Source: Pachyseris speciosa | Taxonomy: Eukaryota > Cnidaria > Anthozoa > Scleractinia > Pachyseridae | Assembly: GCA_016490735.1 (NCBI GenBank) | Contig: JAEMWC010001230.1 | Location: 136,001-200,000, forward strand | DNA length: 64,000 nt | Reading direction: 5' to 3' | In this document: positions 10,318 to 19,141 of the stretch, piece by piece | Position numbering within the stretch: the first letter of the stretch is position 1 | Layout of the letters: every line of letters begins with the position of its first letter | Made by a program: the position numbers and the translations under genes | The notes under the pieces: generated by a model | What the model was told of the DNA's origin: nothing | What the model saw: the letters and a program-made list of their open reading frames with translations, nothing else | Databases searched by the model: none

Positions 10318-10880
10318 ACGATTGTTTTTCCTCGGATAACTGTTGAAGGGGTCCGAAATTCGGAATACCTCTCAAGTTAAACCGGAGTATTGATCGTTTT
10401 TCCTTGGAGAAGTCTTAAGGGGAGGGGGGGGGGGGGGGGAGGGACGAAATTCGGAATACCACTCAAGTTAAACAGTAATGATCGTTTTTCCTCGGAGAAG
10501 TGTTCAGGGGGTCCGAAATTCGGAATTCCTCTCAAGTTAAACTGTAATGATCGTTTTTCCTTGGAGAAGTGTTGAGTTCGTCCGAAATTCGAAATACCTC
10601 TCAAGTTAAACAGTCAATGATCGTTTTTCCTCGAAGAAGTGTTGAACGGGTCCGAAATTCGGAATGCCTCTCAAGTTAAACAGTAATGATCGTTTTTCTT
10701 CGGAGAAGTGTTGAGGGGGTCCGAAATTCGGAATACCTCTCAAGTTAAACAGCAATGATCGTTTTTCTTCGGAGAAGTGTTGAGGGGGTCCGAAATTCGG
10801 AATACCTCTCAAGTTAAACAGTAATGATCGTTTTTCGTCCGATGGGTGTTGAGGGGCCCCGCATTTCGGAATTTTTTATT
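10318..10880. repeat. Minisatellite, about 62-bp unit, right block
   Basis: About nine units with consensus AATGATCGTTTTTCCTCGGA, GAAGTGTTGAGGGGGTCCGA, AATTCGGAATACCTCTCAAG, TTAAACAGT. One unit contains a G-rich insertion (10420-10443). The palindromic core TCCGAAATTCGGA is the most conserved part. All ORFs across it are artefacts of the repeat. Confidence 0.85.
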
Positions 10881-11039
10881 TGGAAACAGTTAACTGTATT
10901 CTAGTTATCAAGCTCTCTTAAAATGGAATAAAATAGTGTGCCGATTTTTACGGAATTGTCAGATTTTAAATCTTGCCTCTTACGAACTTGACGGAAACCA
11001 AATTTTCCTCCGACGAAATGCCCTACTTCGATTGGATTG

Positions 11040-11337
11040 GCAAAATTCTTCAGTGCGTTGTTGTTGAATTTCTCAAAACTGCAATGCCAAAAAACACACA
11101 ACAATACAACGGTGAAAGAACTAAAATTGAATGATGCCATTATCTCTAATTCTAATGAGCTTTCTAATACTTTTAATGCCCTTTTTTCAACAATTGGGCC
11201 CAGACTTGCTAATCAAAAACCTTCAACTGCTAATAACGATTCAAGTTATATCAATAATATAAATGTAAATAACAACAAATTCAATTTCTCTTCTATTAAC
11301 TGTAGTATTGTTTTCTCACATCTCAACAAATAATGTA
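11040..11337 (+). mobile_element. LINE A, part 1 (region between endonuclease and RT)
   Basis: An open frame reads VKELKLNDAIISNSNELSNT, then FNALFSTIGPRLAN. This is the familiar linker of CR1/Jockey-type non-LTR retrotransposons just upstream of the reverse transcriptase. It runs into the Penelope-like insertion at 11338 and resumes at 14109 in the sense SHLNK..ATGLDNISAKI. The 5' part of the LINE is missing. Confidence 0.65.
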
Positions 11338-11393
11338 CAAAGGGGTTTAGTTTCTAAAGAAGCTGTGGTGCTGCGTCGGTGGGGGAGTGAAAC

Positions 11394-11696
11394 ACGAAAA
11401 TTTGGTTTATCAACTGAGTTGATAATGTAAATTGACCAATGTACAGGGATTCGATTAGCTGACGTTTCGAGCGTTAGCCCTTCGTCGGAGCGAATCGAGG
11501 CATTGAGGGTTGTGTATGGTTTATATACAGAAAATGGAGCTACGCTATTGGTGGTAACATGGTAACGTGAAGAACAGGACTAAATTAATTGAATGAAAAG
11601 CGCTCGTTGATACCGTGGGGATTAAGAGTGCCGATTTGAAAGATCAATTTTGCTCGAGATTTTACGGCTTTCCGTGGTACCTTGATGACACTATTC
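11394..11696 (-). repeat. Inverted pseudo-LTR of the Penelope-like element (5')
   Basis: This is the reverse complement of 13799-14094. It includes the final codons of the GIY-YIG ORF in antisense, so the copy was made from the 3' end of another unit, as expected for this retrotransposon class. Confidence 0.8.
11449..11493 (-). ncRNA. Hammerhead-ribozyme-like motif in the 5' pseudo-LTR
   Basis: On the minus strand: CCGACGA, then a stem GGGC-TAAC-GCTC, then GAAAC and GTC, with CGATT/AATCG able to close stem I. This is the short-stem-III hammerhead layout described for Penelope-like elements. The core U4 position is C (CCGACGA rather than CUGANGA), so catalysis is doubtful. Confidence 0.45.
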
Positions 11697-12029
11697 ATGA
11701 CCTTATAGTCAAACAAGAATTGCCGGTTACCGCTACAAATCTCATCATCACTACTCCGAGAACCTCATGCATTTACTTTTTACCCAAAATCCACAAACCT
11801 AACAACCAGGGTCGACCTATAGTTTCTGCCTGTAGTTGCCCTACCGAACTTATTTCTAGCTATTTGGACAAGATTATGGCGCCCATCGTCAAATCTTTGC
11901 CATCTTACATTATGCACTTGAAATTTTCCGCAATTTCAATTTCACCAGCGAAGACAAACGAATTTTCACTATGGATATTACATCTCTATACACCGTCATT
12001 CCAAACGGCGAAGGTCTTCAAGCACTTAA
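11615..12029 (+). pseudogene. Penelope-like RT, N-terminal block
   Basis: The frame reads YFLPKIHKPNNQGRPIVSAC, an RT fingers motif (LPKIHK..RPIVS) typical of Penelope-like and telomerase-related RTs. It is followed by STYLDKIMAPIV-like sequence and, after a frame change near 11910, by FTMDITSLYTVIPNGEGLQALK, the palm A motif with its catalytic Asp. The block ends at the TTAA insertion. The frame change and the insertion inactivate it. The first about 80 bp coincide with the inverted pseudo-LTR. Confidence 0.75.
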
Positions 12030-12656
12030 GGTAATTCCCCTGAAAAGTAAGTACTTTTAAGGTTTATCCATGCATAGGACATTGAAAAAATGCAATAAAA
12101 AGATGGGGTCACCATGCTTCTTTTCGCCCTGCATGCCTGTTTTTCTGAGCGATTTTACGGAATTGCGCGACAAATGTTGAACAACCGAAAAAAAATTGTT
12201 ATTATGTAGCAAAAACTACGAATAGTATTGAAACCCAGAGCCTAATTGTGTGCCTGGGCTATAATCTTTCAGTATAACGATTTCAAATTGCCCGATCTTG
12301 TAAATAATGTAAGAAAAGTGGACCACTGCGTCATCAAGTCATACTCCTCCCTGGCTCCAAATGCAGAGTTTCACGTCATTTATATGGAAATAATCCAACT
12401 TCTACTGTTAAACTTTTTTTCTCCTTAAAATATGTTTTTCGTGTGCCTATTACGAGTAAATAACACCAATAAAAAAGGGTGGTCACCGTGCTCGTTTCTT
12501 TGTAACACGACGACAAAGGGAAAATTTCGGCTGACAAAGCTCATTGTCAAGGCAAGTACGCCATGTTTCTAATGTGCGCGCGCGCGCGAGCGCGCGCCAA
12601 ATGACGCCATAAATTATGCGCAGTAAGGATGCGCCATGCAATTGAGAGGAATCACC
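12030..12656. mobile_element. TTAA-flanked non-autonomous transposon inside the Penelope RT
   Basis: TTAA is present at 12026-12029 and 12657-12660. The inserted DNA begins GGTAATTCCCCT and ends AGAGGAATCACC, imperfect inverted repeats. Removing it and one TTAA rejoins the RT frame (QALK followed by YFFDQRQGTK). TTAA duplication points to the piggyBac or Kolobok superfamilies. Non-coding, with a (GC)n run near 12577. Confidence 0.75.
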
Positions 12657-12739
12657 TTAAGTATTTTTTCGATCAACGTCAAGGAACCAAGCTAGGAAAC
12701 GCTACTCCGCCTAGCTGAACTAGTTTTAACACTTAACTG

Positions 12740-13903
12740 TTTTCTTTCGCTGACAACTATTACAAGCAAATTAATGTAGGTTACGTCGACCACCAATTCT
12801 TCAATCAGTACAACGGTCCTATACCTGAACTCTACGGTCGCTACATTGACGACTGCATCGGCACAATTTCGTCTAGCAAGGAGGAAATCAATCAATTTAT
12901 AACCGCCGTTAATTCCTTTCATCCGGCTCTAAGATATACCTGGGAAATTTCGGAAACTTCGCTGCCCTTTCTTAATATCAAAGTTTTTATCAGCGGCAAC
13001 GGTTTATGTACCAGTGTGCACTACAAACCCACCGATTCTCACAGTTATTTGTTGCATTCATCTTCACATCCATCTCAAGTCAAAAACGCCATTCCCTATT
13101 CTCAATTTCTTAGACTTCGACGTCTATGTAGTGATGACTCTGATTTTTCCAACAAATCAGAGGAAATGTGCCAGTTCTTCGAGAAACGTGGCTATCCTGA
13201 CCCTGTGGTTCAATCGGGCCATCACCGTTCCCAGCAGATTGATCAACAGTCAGCACTACGGACGTCACAAAAGGAAAAGAATGACAGAATTCCATTCACC
13301 CTCACATTTCACCCGCATAATAACCCAGTTAAAGCCATCATTCTTAATAACTTTAAGATACTGCAAAATGATCCAGAAACTGCTAGAATCTTTTCGCAGC
13401 CACCGCTGATTTCATTCAAACGAGACAAAAATGTAGGTAACTTTCTAGTTAGAAGCACATTCAAAACAACTGAAAAACCTGGCACTTTTAAATGCGCGCG
13501 CTCGCGATGCAAAACTTGTCCTTTCATTCAAAACACTGACAAAATATCGGGCCCTAAGCGATCTGTTAAGATCACTGATCGTTTCACGTGTACCTCCGCA
13601 AATGTTATCTATTGCATAACCTGCACATTATGTAAAAAGTTATACATCGGCGAAACAGGAAGACGACTAGGTGACCGATTCCGAGAACATCTTCGTGATG
13701 TTGAGAAAGATGACAAAGGTGCATCCAAACCAGTCGCTCGGCATTTTAATCTCCCTTGCCATTCCAAACAACACATGTCGATCTCCGGCCTTTCCCTACA
13801 TCAAGGTACCACGGAAAGCCGCAAAAATCTCGAGCAAAAATTGATCTTTCGAATCGGCACTCTTAATCCCCACGGTATCAACGAGCGCTTCGCATTCAAT
13901 TAA
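12740..13903 (+). pseudogene. Penelope-like RT C-terminal half plus GIY-YIG endonuclease
   Basis: From about 12755 the frame is continuous to the stop at 13901-13903. GYVDHQFFNQ and ELYGRYIDDCIG carry the palm C motif (YIDD). ETSLPFLNIKV and VHYKPTDSHSYLL follow, as in other Penelope-like RTs. A Cys-rich linker (CARSRCKTC) leads to the nuclease VIYCITCTLCKKLYIGETGR..LGDRFREHL, with the GIY-YIG Tyr/Arg/His layout and an NLEQK-type Glu further on. The last residues overlap the 3' pseudo-LTR. The reading frame is open here, but the segment just upstream of the YIDD block is short by several conserved residues and separated from the N-terminal block, so no functional enzyme is expected. Confidence 0.8.
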
Positions 13904-14094
13904 TTTATTCCTGTTTTTCACGTTACCGTGTTACCACCAATAGCGTAGCTCCATTTTCTGTATATAAACCATACACAACCCACAATGCCTCGATTCGCTC
14001 CGACGAAGGGCTAACGCTCGAAACGTCAGCTAATCGAATCCCTTTACGGTGGTCAATTTTCATTATCAACTCCGTTGATAAACCAAATTTTCGT
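13799..14094 (+). repeat. Pseudo-LTR of the Penelope-like element (3')
   Basis: This is the sense copy of the inverted block at 11394-11696. It contains the ORF end, TATATAAACC, and the hammerhead-like motif. Confidence 0.8.
13991..14036 (+). ncRNA. Hammerhead-ribozyme-like motif in the 3' pseudo-LTR
   Basis: CGATT closes with AATCG. Between them stand CCGACGA, stem GGGC/GCTC with loop TAAC, GAAAC and the cleavage triplet GTC. It is identical in layout to the minus-strand copy at 11449-11493. The U4-to-C change may abolish activity. Confidence 0.45.
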
Positions 14095-14095
14095 A

Positions 14096-14190
14096 AACAA
14101 ATAATGTAGATCTAAAGCAACAGGTCTCGATAATATTTCTGCTAAAATAACACGCGAATGTGCTGATTTATTTCAGTTTCATCATGTGAT
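14096..14190 (+). mobile_element. LINE A, part 2
   Basis: After the second copy of the target duplication the LINE continues with ATGLDNISAKITRECADLF, the start of the RT domain. It then meets unrelated sequence near 14190. Confidence 0.55.
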
Positions 14191-14654
14191 CTCTTTAACC
14201 CAATGACTACCGAGCATTTTTCCGAAAAACACCTTTTGAAGCTCGTCGAGCCATTTTCTGGCCAGATTCTAGCCAAAAGAACCAAAACTGCCCAAAACTC
14301 TGTTTGCTGGTGGAGTTCATTGCGCCATTTGTTCCTGAAGCTTAATATTAGCTTTCCAAGATCGGGCATGCGCAGAAAAGTTTCACCACTCCCTCTCCTT
14401 CTACCTTTCGCTTTTCTTGCTTCGCTTTCTTTTTCTCTTGCTGGACATTTCCTGGGCTTCCTTTCGGTGGGAAAAGATTTGTGGAAAACGTTTAGGATTA
14501 TAGGATTAGGTGGAAGGAAGTGCAGGTGGGTAATGGAACAAGATTTTCATTCAAATTTTCGGCTCAACGTCACTTGATTTTTTCGCTGCTGGACGGAACC
14601 GTGCTCATTTGAGTATGGTTTGAAAGATGCCTTCCCCTTACATGCTACATGTAG
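14191..14654. other. Unassigned sequence between LINE A and the Maverick-like element
   Basis: It begins with TTTAACCCAATGACTACCGAGC and has a pyrimidine-rich middle (about 14390-14450). No gene is recognised. It probably belongs to another repeat that broke LINE A before the Maverick-like element arrived, because 19806-19884 on the far side is also not LINE. Confidence 0.35.
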
Positions 14655-14660
14655 TCCATG

Positions 14661-15222
14661 AGTAGTGTATTAGGCACCGGTTACTCCTTTTTTTTTTTTT
14701 GCTGTGGTTTCTCATTAAATTGCTGCGGAATACATGAACTTCGATGACGTCATGAATAGACAACCCCACGCGCTGATTGCACGGATGCAAAGCGGGTCGG
14801 ATGACAACCAGCGCGTGTGCCATCACCTTAACCCCACGCGTGTACTTGCCCAAACGCGCCCGCTATTCGTGAACATGGATTGGTTTATCGAGAACTCTAT
14901 GACATTTCTAAAATAAAAACGTGCTTTTCGTTGGTAGCGTCAATCTTGTTTTACCAACTTTACAGTAAAAAAGCCCATGGGACACCCTTGAAACCACTGG
15001 CATTGAAATAACAACAAGAAGAGTTCGGAGGAATCAATTAAATGAATTACGCGTTTCTTGAGAGACAAACATAAACTTTATTGCCTTTTATCAGTCTGTT
15101 TTCTCAGCGAATACAAAAACAATACAGAAAGAGATTTGAAATGAATAAAAATTCATTTATTGACAACGAAACCTCCAACAACTACGAAATGCTTAGCACA
15201 AAGTATCAGGAAATTAGGATGC
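14661..15222. repeat. Left terminal inverted repeat of Maverick-like element 1
   Basis: It matches the inverted right end. The outer 70 bp (tip, T-run, GCTGTGGTTTCTCATTAAAT) and the inner 300 bp (AAAAAAGCCCATGGGA, TAAACTTTATTGCC) are well conserved. The middle holds CCCCACGCG-type short repeats. The inner limit includes the last codons of the zinc-ribbon gene. Confidence 0.85.
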
Positions 15223-16024
15223 AATCTTCGCTTGGAGGATAATGGTTCTTCTTAATAGTTTCTGAATCAATGTGTTTCACAGCGTGACAATCAGTGCAGC
15301 AAATAAATCCATCCGTCGAGTGTTTACGATCAACAGGAATTTTGTATGCGCAAATCGGACAAATCTTATAATCATCATGCCAGTGGCATCTTGGGCATTT
15401 CACTACTGCAGTTTGGTAGATGTTTTCTCCGTTACAATGGTAGCAAGAGCCTTTTCCTTGACGCAAAATCTCTGGACTTGGGCTCTCTTCAGAAAATTCA
15501 ACTTCTGAATTTCCTTCATGTTCCAGATCAGAGTTATCGGTCTCTCTGTCATCTTCAACATCACTGCTTTCGGAAACCATTTCTTCATCACTAGCCTCAC
15601 CGTCTTTATCTCTATAGGCTCGTTCTTTTTCCATTAGCTCAGCCAAAATTTTCTTATTCTTTATCAAACGCTTATTGATTCCTAACTCTGCCAACCCGTC
15701 TATAAATGTTTTGAGGGCGCGGGGTTTGGCAACATCGTTGTTATAAGGGAGTAACACATATTCAACCAACTCTGAGATGTTGGTCACTGGTATTATTCGC
15801 TAGTTTCGAAGTAACTGTCCACGAGGTGTCCAAAACAAGATATCTTTGGAAGCTGCCATGCTGTGTAATAAATCGGAGGCCTGTTGTCTGGAAACAGCTT
15901 GGGAAAGTCCTTCTAAAACATCTTTAATTCGAGGTTCTTCGTCATTACTTTCCTCTTCACTTGTGTTAGTGTCCTCATAATCACTCTCTTTCTCATTATC
16001 CCAATCGACCTTTCTCTTCATCAT
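15206..16024 (-). pseudogene. Acidic protein with C-terminal zinc-ribbon cluster (virion-associated, unknown)
   Basis: Starting at the ATG-ATG pair at 16024, the frame has 272 residues and a single in-frame TAG at 15800-15802. The N-terminus is acidic. A helical middle follows (VLEGLSQAVSRQQASDLLH; LVEYVLLPYNNDVAKPRALK), then a highly acidic Ser/Glu/Asp run. The C-terminus has four cysteine pairs (CYHC, CPRC, CPIC, CCTDC) spaced like two zinc ribbons or a treble-clef pair. I know such proteins from related cnidarian elements but no function. One nonsense codon in an otherwise clean frame suggests recent inactivation. The stop codon lies just inside the left terminal repeat. It is the last gene of the minus-strand cluster. 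Confidence 0.7.
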
Positions 16025-16087
16025 ATTGACCAGCACTCGCTAACGACAAGAAGCAACTGAACACACTACAGAGTAGTTCGCGATTTT

Positions 16088-16420
16088 TTATAACATTAGG
16101 GGTCCCAAGCTAGTTACAACTGGTATCAACAAATCTTGAATAAAGCCTCCACCCTCTTGAGCAAGGGTTTGCCTCTTTGTCTTGTAAGGAATACTTGGCC
16201 TAGCGAGATTAAGAATGGCATCCTTGAATGGAATCACTTTACGCTTATCTTCTTCAGAGACTGTAATGTTTCCACGAAGCACATTATAAATAATTTGCAA
16301 TAATGCGTGCATCTGTTGTGGAGTGGCTGTCTCTAGGAGAAACTGACGCTGATGTTCAGGGCAACAAGTTAAGAGTTCAAGGAAACCGTGATTGTCCTTT
16401 ACTACTCGAGCCATGGTCAT
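16088..16420 (-). CDS. Small virion-protein-like ORF with GGGF motif, 110 aa
   Basis: The frame is intact from ATG 16420 to the stop at 16088. The product has an N-terminal helical domain (LLTCCPEHQRQFLLETATPQ, QMHALLQIIYNVLRGNI), a basic segment (KRKV; YKTKRQ) and a hydrophobic C-terminal helix after GGGF (IQDLLIPVVTSLGPLML). Small basic proteins with a Gly-Gly-x step before an amphipathic or hydrophobic helix are typical of precursor core/minor capsid proteins in adenovirus-like lineages, where the Gly motif is a protease site. That parallel is inference. It lies between the zinc-ribbon gene and the next minus-strand gene, with about 60-bp gaps on each side, so coordinated expression is likely. 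It is the only undamaged gene in this element. Confidence 0.65.
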   Translation of the reverse strand: MTMARVVKDNHGFLELLTCCPEHQRQFLLETATPQQMHALLQIIYNVLRGNITVSEEDKRKVIPFKDAILNLARPSIPYKTKRQTLAQEGGGFIQDLLIPVVTSLGPLML

Positions 16421-16471
16421 AGAATGAGTTAAGGATAGTAGGCGCCAGTATTTTACAAGCTGTCAGCTAAT

Positions 16472-16897
16472 TTACGACCAAAGTTCAAAGTCGTCTTGGT
16501 CTTGATCCAACACAACTGTTTTTCGTTTCTTCCCTGGGGGTACACCACGAAACTGCACTTTTCTTTTTGTAGAACTCTGACCACTCCCAGCCTGAGATAC
16601 TAGATCACCAATAGCTTCTCTACTTCGTTTTGCAAGCGCTGTGTTAACATGATCTCCTTCAAGAACATCTTGAGCAACTAGGGCACCTGTTTGTAATGCC
16701 TTTTTGCCGATTACTTTAGCACCTTGTTGTAAATGAGGCATCGCCCAGCGAAACAGACCTTTAAATATGGAACCTAAGCCATATCACTGCTGAAATCGGG
16801 ATCCGTGGAAAGCCGGTAAATTACCTCCTTTTTGCTTAGCTTGGTTTAGATAATAGTCTTCGTACAACTTGTTATTCGGAATGTAAAGTTTCTTCAT
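16472..16897 (-). pseudogene. Minor-capsid-like basic protein with one TGA stop
   Basis: From ATG 16897 (MKKLYIPNNKLYEDYYLNQA) the frame runs 141 residues with one in-frame TGA at 16784-16786. Two Gly-rich steps (KGGNLPAF and GLGSIFKGLFRWAMP) frame a short amphipathic region. Then come an Ala/Gly/Lys-rich helical segment (GAKVIGKKALQTGALVA), basic patches (KRKVQFRG; GKKRKT) and an acidic tail. The order resembles membrane-active minor capsid precursors of adenovirus-like viruses (pVI/pX type), by inference only. It is the first gene of the minus-strand cluster. The start lies about 115 bp from the central minisatellite, so the intergenic repeat probably holds its promoter. Confidence 0.65.
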
Positions 16898-17013
16898 CTT
16901 TTAAAAATTCGCTGTTCTGTTCTGACGAAAACGAAGTATAAGTAACACTCTCCCAACCTCGAATGACATAGTTTCTCCAGTGTCCCGCTTTATATTGATT
17001 TCAATATAGTGGT

Positions 17014-17733
17014 AGAACAATAGAAATAAGGAGGAGGAGGAGGAACAATAGAATTGAGGAGGAGGAGGAGAACGAGGAGGAGGAGGAGGAGGAAAAACAA
17101 TAGAATTGAGGAGGAGGAGAGGAGGAGGCGGAGGAAAACAATAGAATTGAGGAGGAGGAGAACGAGGAGGAGGAGGAGGAGGAAAACAATAGAATTGAGG
17201 AGGAGGAGGAAACAATAGAATTGAAGAGGAGGAGGAGGAGAAGGAGGGAAAACAATAGAATTGAAGAGGAGGAGGAGGAGGAGGGAAAACAATAGAATTG
17301 AGGAGGAGGAGAACGAGGAGGAGGAGGAGGAGGAAAACAATAGAATTGAGGAGGAGCAGAGGAGGAGGAGGAGGGAAAAGAATTGAGGAGGAACGAGGAG
17401 GAGGAGGAGGAGGAGAGAAAACAATAGAATTGAGGAGGAGGAGAACGAGGAGGAGGAGGAGGAGGGAAAACAATAGAATTGAGGAGGAGGAGAACGAGGA
17501 GGAGACGAGGAGGAGGAGGAGGGAAAACAATAGAATTGAGGAGGAGGAGAACGAGGAGGAGGAAAAACAATAGAATTGAGGAGGAGGAGAACGAGGAGGA
17601 GGAGGGAAACAATAGAATTGAGGAGGAGGAGAACGAGGAGGAGGAGGAGGGAAACAATAGAATTGAGGAGGAGAGGAGGGAAAACAATAGAATTGAGAGA
17701 GGAGGAGGAGAAGGAGGAAAACAATAGAATTCT
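17014..17733. repeat. Central minisatellite: AACAATAGAATTG plus GGA-triplet runs
   Basis: About 17 units each consist of a constant core AAAACAATAGAATTG and a variable-length run of AGG/GGA triplets, often with AACGAGG. The core is nearly invariant while the runs differ in length. Long Pro/Ser/Arg/Glu-rich ORFs in several frames are artefacts of the triplets. It separates the divergent gene sets of the element. A related array (core plus GGT triplets) occupies the centre of the second Maverick-like element at 32085-32470. Confidence 0.9.
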
Positions 17734-17782
17734 GGTGAGTGAAACCTATATCATTGTGAAACATTACAAATTTTGTCAGTTG

Positions 17783-19141
17783 ATGTTAAGCTTCGATCCA
17801 GTTGACATGAGTTGGTCCTGTCCTGTTTGTCAAAAGGATTTTTCCAGGAAAGATAACATGCAAAGACACATGAACAGTAAACACAGTTATTCAGGTTTCG
17901 CTCCAGTTATGCCGATGTCTTAAGAAAAGTGTCAGCGGTTTCAAACGCTTCATCCATTTACCTGCATGGTTGCGGGGATGACTGGCTCGGGAAAAACGTT
18001 CTGGTTGCAATCACTCTTGCAACAAGCTCAAACCGGAGAGAATAATCTGGTGTTATTGACAGTGGTAACCCGCTTACACCCAGTTATTGATGATGATTCC
18101 GACAATCGACTTTGTCAAGGGGATTCCGCCTTCTCTAGACAATGATATCCTATTTAGATGTCAACATACGCAACTTGATTGTAATCGACGACCAAATGAT
18201 TGAAGCAAGAAGTGATAATCGGATCGCGAACCTGTTTACAAAAGGATCCCATCATCGAAACCTGAGCGTTATTTACATTGTACAAAACCTGTTTCACCAA
18301 GGCAAAGGCAACCGAAGCATTGGCTTAAACAGTCATTACTTGGTCCTTTTCAAGAATCCTCGGGATAAACTGCAGATTTTGACTTTAGCCAAACAAATGT
18401 ACCCAAGACAAACTGGTTTGTTTTTAAAAGAGTACGAAGAACATTTGGGTATCTTTTTGTTGATCTCGAGCCAGCGACTCCAGATAGTTGCAGATTGCGA
18501 ACGAATTACCTGTATTACCTGGCGAACAAAGAGTCGACAAAGGGATCGAAGAGAGTAACATTTCCCGGGAACTGCTTCGGTATCTCAAGCAGCAAACCCA
18601 GATGCTTCCCCCGGTAATTCCGGAGATGCAGTGCATTCAGAATAATATGGATAACCTTCTGTATCGTACAAACCTTGGAGACGACGAAAGAGCGAGGCAG
18701 TACATGCAGTTGCAAAACAAGTTTTTAACATATAAACACCAGCTCAATTCCTTAACACCTGAAGCAACAATTCTGCCTCAACCTCAAGGGCGGGAACACA
18801 TTTCTAACGAGGCTATGGTAAACAATTTACCAACAGTGCCACCAATAACGATAGAACCGACTCCAGGCCAAGCGCCAACACTTGAACCAACGGTAAAGGA
18901 GCCAGCCCCACATTCCTTATCTACTATGGCAACCTCCACGCCCGCACCTCCTTTCCTCCCTCCGTCGATCTTGACACCCCCTCCCACAGTCGAAACGCTG
19001 TCTCCGGCAAGAAAGCGTAAACGCCCACAATTAAAATTTGTGAGTTACATGGACGATGAACCGAAAAAGCTTTCAAGACGATCTCGACGTTTACACAGGA
19101 AGTCACCTTACAAGTATTCCAAATATCGGGAAGACGATTGA
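17783..19141 (+). pseudogene. Zinc-finger/FtsK-HerA-type packaging ATPase (degraded)
   Basis: The frame opens at ATG 17783 or 17807 and gives a classical C2H2 finger (CPVCQKDFSRKDNMQRHMNSKH). After an in-frame TAA (17921-17923) follow HPFTCMVAGMTGSGKTFW with a perfect Walker A (GMTGSGKT). After frame changes comes NLIVIDDQMIEA (Walker B) and SVIYIVQNLF, the sensor-like region. Next are a helical segment, a Pro-rich linker and a basic tail (ARKRKR; RRSRRLHRK) ending at TGA 19139-19141. ATPases of this FtsK/HerA (A32-like) type drive genome packaging in Polinton-like and adintovirus-like lineages. Lesions: TAA 17921, frame change near 18040 with stops at 18057 and 18066, and frame changes near 18148, 18445 and 18500. 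The gene ends where the right terminal repeat begins. Confidence 0.75.

Larger units (their letters stand above)
11338..14095 (+). mobile_element. Penelope-like element (RT + GIY-YIG), 13-bp target duplication
   Basis: AACAAATAATGTA flanks both sides (11325-11337 and 14096-14108). The first 300 bp are an inverted copy of the last 300 bp, the usual inverted pseudo-LTR arrangement of this class. Between them lie a reverse transcriptase in two blocks and a GIY-YIG endonuclease. The RT is split by a TTAA-flanked 627-bp insertion and has lost a short segment after it, so the element is dead. It is inserted into LINE A. Confidence 0.88.

Noticed and set aside
10420..10443. Long G run as a G-quadruplex signal
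   Set aside because: It is a single homopolymer expansion in one minisatellite unit, not shared by other units.
16901..17764. Long Pro/Ser/Phe-rich and Arg/Glu-rich open frames on both strands
   Set aside because: They are produced by GGA triplets and the fixed core of the minisatellite. All three minus frames stay open together and there is no domain.
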